From the NCBI RefSeq assembly GCF_000330505.1, contig NW_004440169.1:62001-126000 (forward strand): a DNA stretch of 64,000 nucleotides, given 5' to 3'. Numbering within the stretch: position 1 is the stretch's first letter; each line of letters begins with the position of its first letter. Below the pieces are notes generated by a model, which had not been told where the DNA came from, did no database searches, and saw only the letters and a list, made by a program, of their open reading frames with translations. The stretch comes from Entamoeba invadens IP1 (taxonomy: Eukaryota; Evosea; Mastigamoebida; Endamoebidae). Made by a program: the position numbers and the translations under genes. Positions 63,819-64,000 of the stretch are shown one piece after another.

Positions 63819-64000
63819 TTACAAATCGAAGTCGTCAATGATATCGAGAGGGATATCTATATCGTCCTCCACGTCGAGTAAATGCAAGAATGGGTGTTCC
63901 AAGCACTCTTTTGCCTTCAGTCTTTTCTCTGCTTTTACGACCAACAATTTTTTGACAAAATCCAACGCCTCGTCGCACAAATCCTTTCCTTTAAATCTTT
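63819..64000 (-). CDS. Protein kinase, C-terminal end (5' part off window)
   Basis: The minus strand from the window edge reads RFKGKDLCDEALDFVKKLLV, then VKAEKRLKAKECLEHPFLHL and an acidic end DDIDIPLDIIDDFDL, with stop TAA at 63819-63821. The A-x-D-F-[IV]-K-x-L-L-x-x-x-x-x-x-R-x-[ST/K]-A-x-x-x-L-x-H-P-[FW] pattern is the end of a Ser/Thr kinase catalytic domain (subdomain XI), closest in style to CAMK/CDPK-like kinases. Upstream domains are outside the window, so subfamily and activity cannot be judged. Confidence 0.85.
   Translation of the reverse strand, partial: RFKGKDLCDEALDFVKKLLVVKAEKRLKAKECLEHPFLHLLDVEDDIDIPLDIIDDFDL

Noticed and set aside
1..64000. CRISPR arrays, rRNA, bacterial operons
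   Set aside because: No regularly spaced repeats, no rRNA-like sequence; gene structure, introns and composition are eukaryotic.

Overview
The window is AT-rich protist DNA. I read it as Entamoeba, most likely a transposon-rich species such as E. invadens. The reasons are very AT-rich spacers, very short 5' leaders, two short introns that both begin GTTTGT, GAAC/TATA-like promoter signals, and genes with Entamoeba-type relatives (arginase, copine-like vWA protein, glycogen phosphorylase, TLDc protein, kinases). The genus is inference from gene content. No database search was possible. Three runs of exactly 100 N are assembly gaps.

Layout. 1-2.7 kb: a truncated type II membrane protein (glycosyltransferase-like, minus strand, running off the left edge) and a ubiquitin-like + TLDc protein. 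2.9-9.3 kb: a decayed mobile element with ~150-bp inverted repeats, holding a broken ~815-codon gene and smaller broken ORFs, and itself hit by three TA-flanked insertions. 9.8-23 kb: housekeeping and signalling genes, namely a synapsin-like ATP-grasp protein (with a gap), a spliced copine-like protein, a coiled-coil protein divergent by only 34 bp from a spliced GPI-anchored vWA protein, glycogen phosphorylase, a protein of unknown function, a protein kinase and two low-complexity proteins.

23.8-37.2 kb: a cluster of eight members of an unrecognised secreted protein family (signal peptide, ~200-residue helical domain, long basic/proline-rich tail with a recurring basic-x-x-Ser/Thr-hydrophobic motif). 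One copy has a nonsense codon and one has a frameshift. A ninth member lies at 59.6-60.9 kb and shares a 406-bp identical block with the eighth. 37.2-59.6 kb between them is a transposon graveyard: a Mutator-like element with a 9-bp target duplication, a long-TIR IS630/Tc1-type element, a pogo-like element with TIRs, a Tc1-like element with its non-autonomous derivatives, a second pogo-like relic, and AT-rich DNA rich in palindromes. 61.4-62.3 kb is arginase, and the right edge carries the 3' end of a protein kinase gene.

The strongest leads are the secreted family with its tail motif and gene-conversion tract, the unidentified inverted-repeat element at 3-9 kb, and the synapsin homologue in an amoeba. 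Enzymes of glycogen breakdown and arginine hydrolysis fit an amoebic parasite but are not physically linked to each other.
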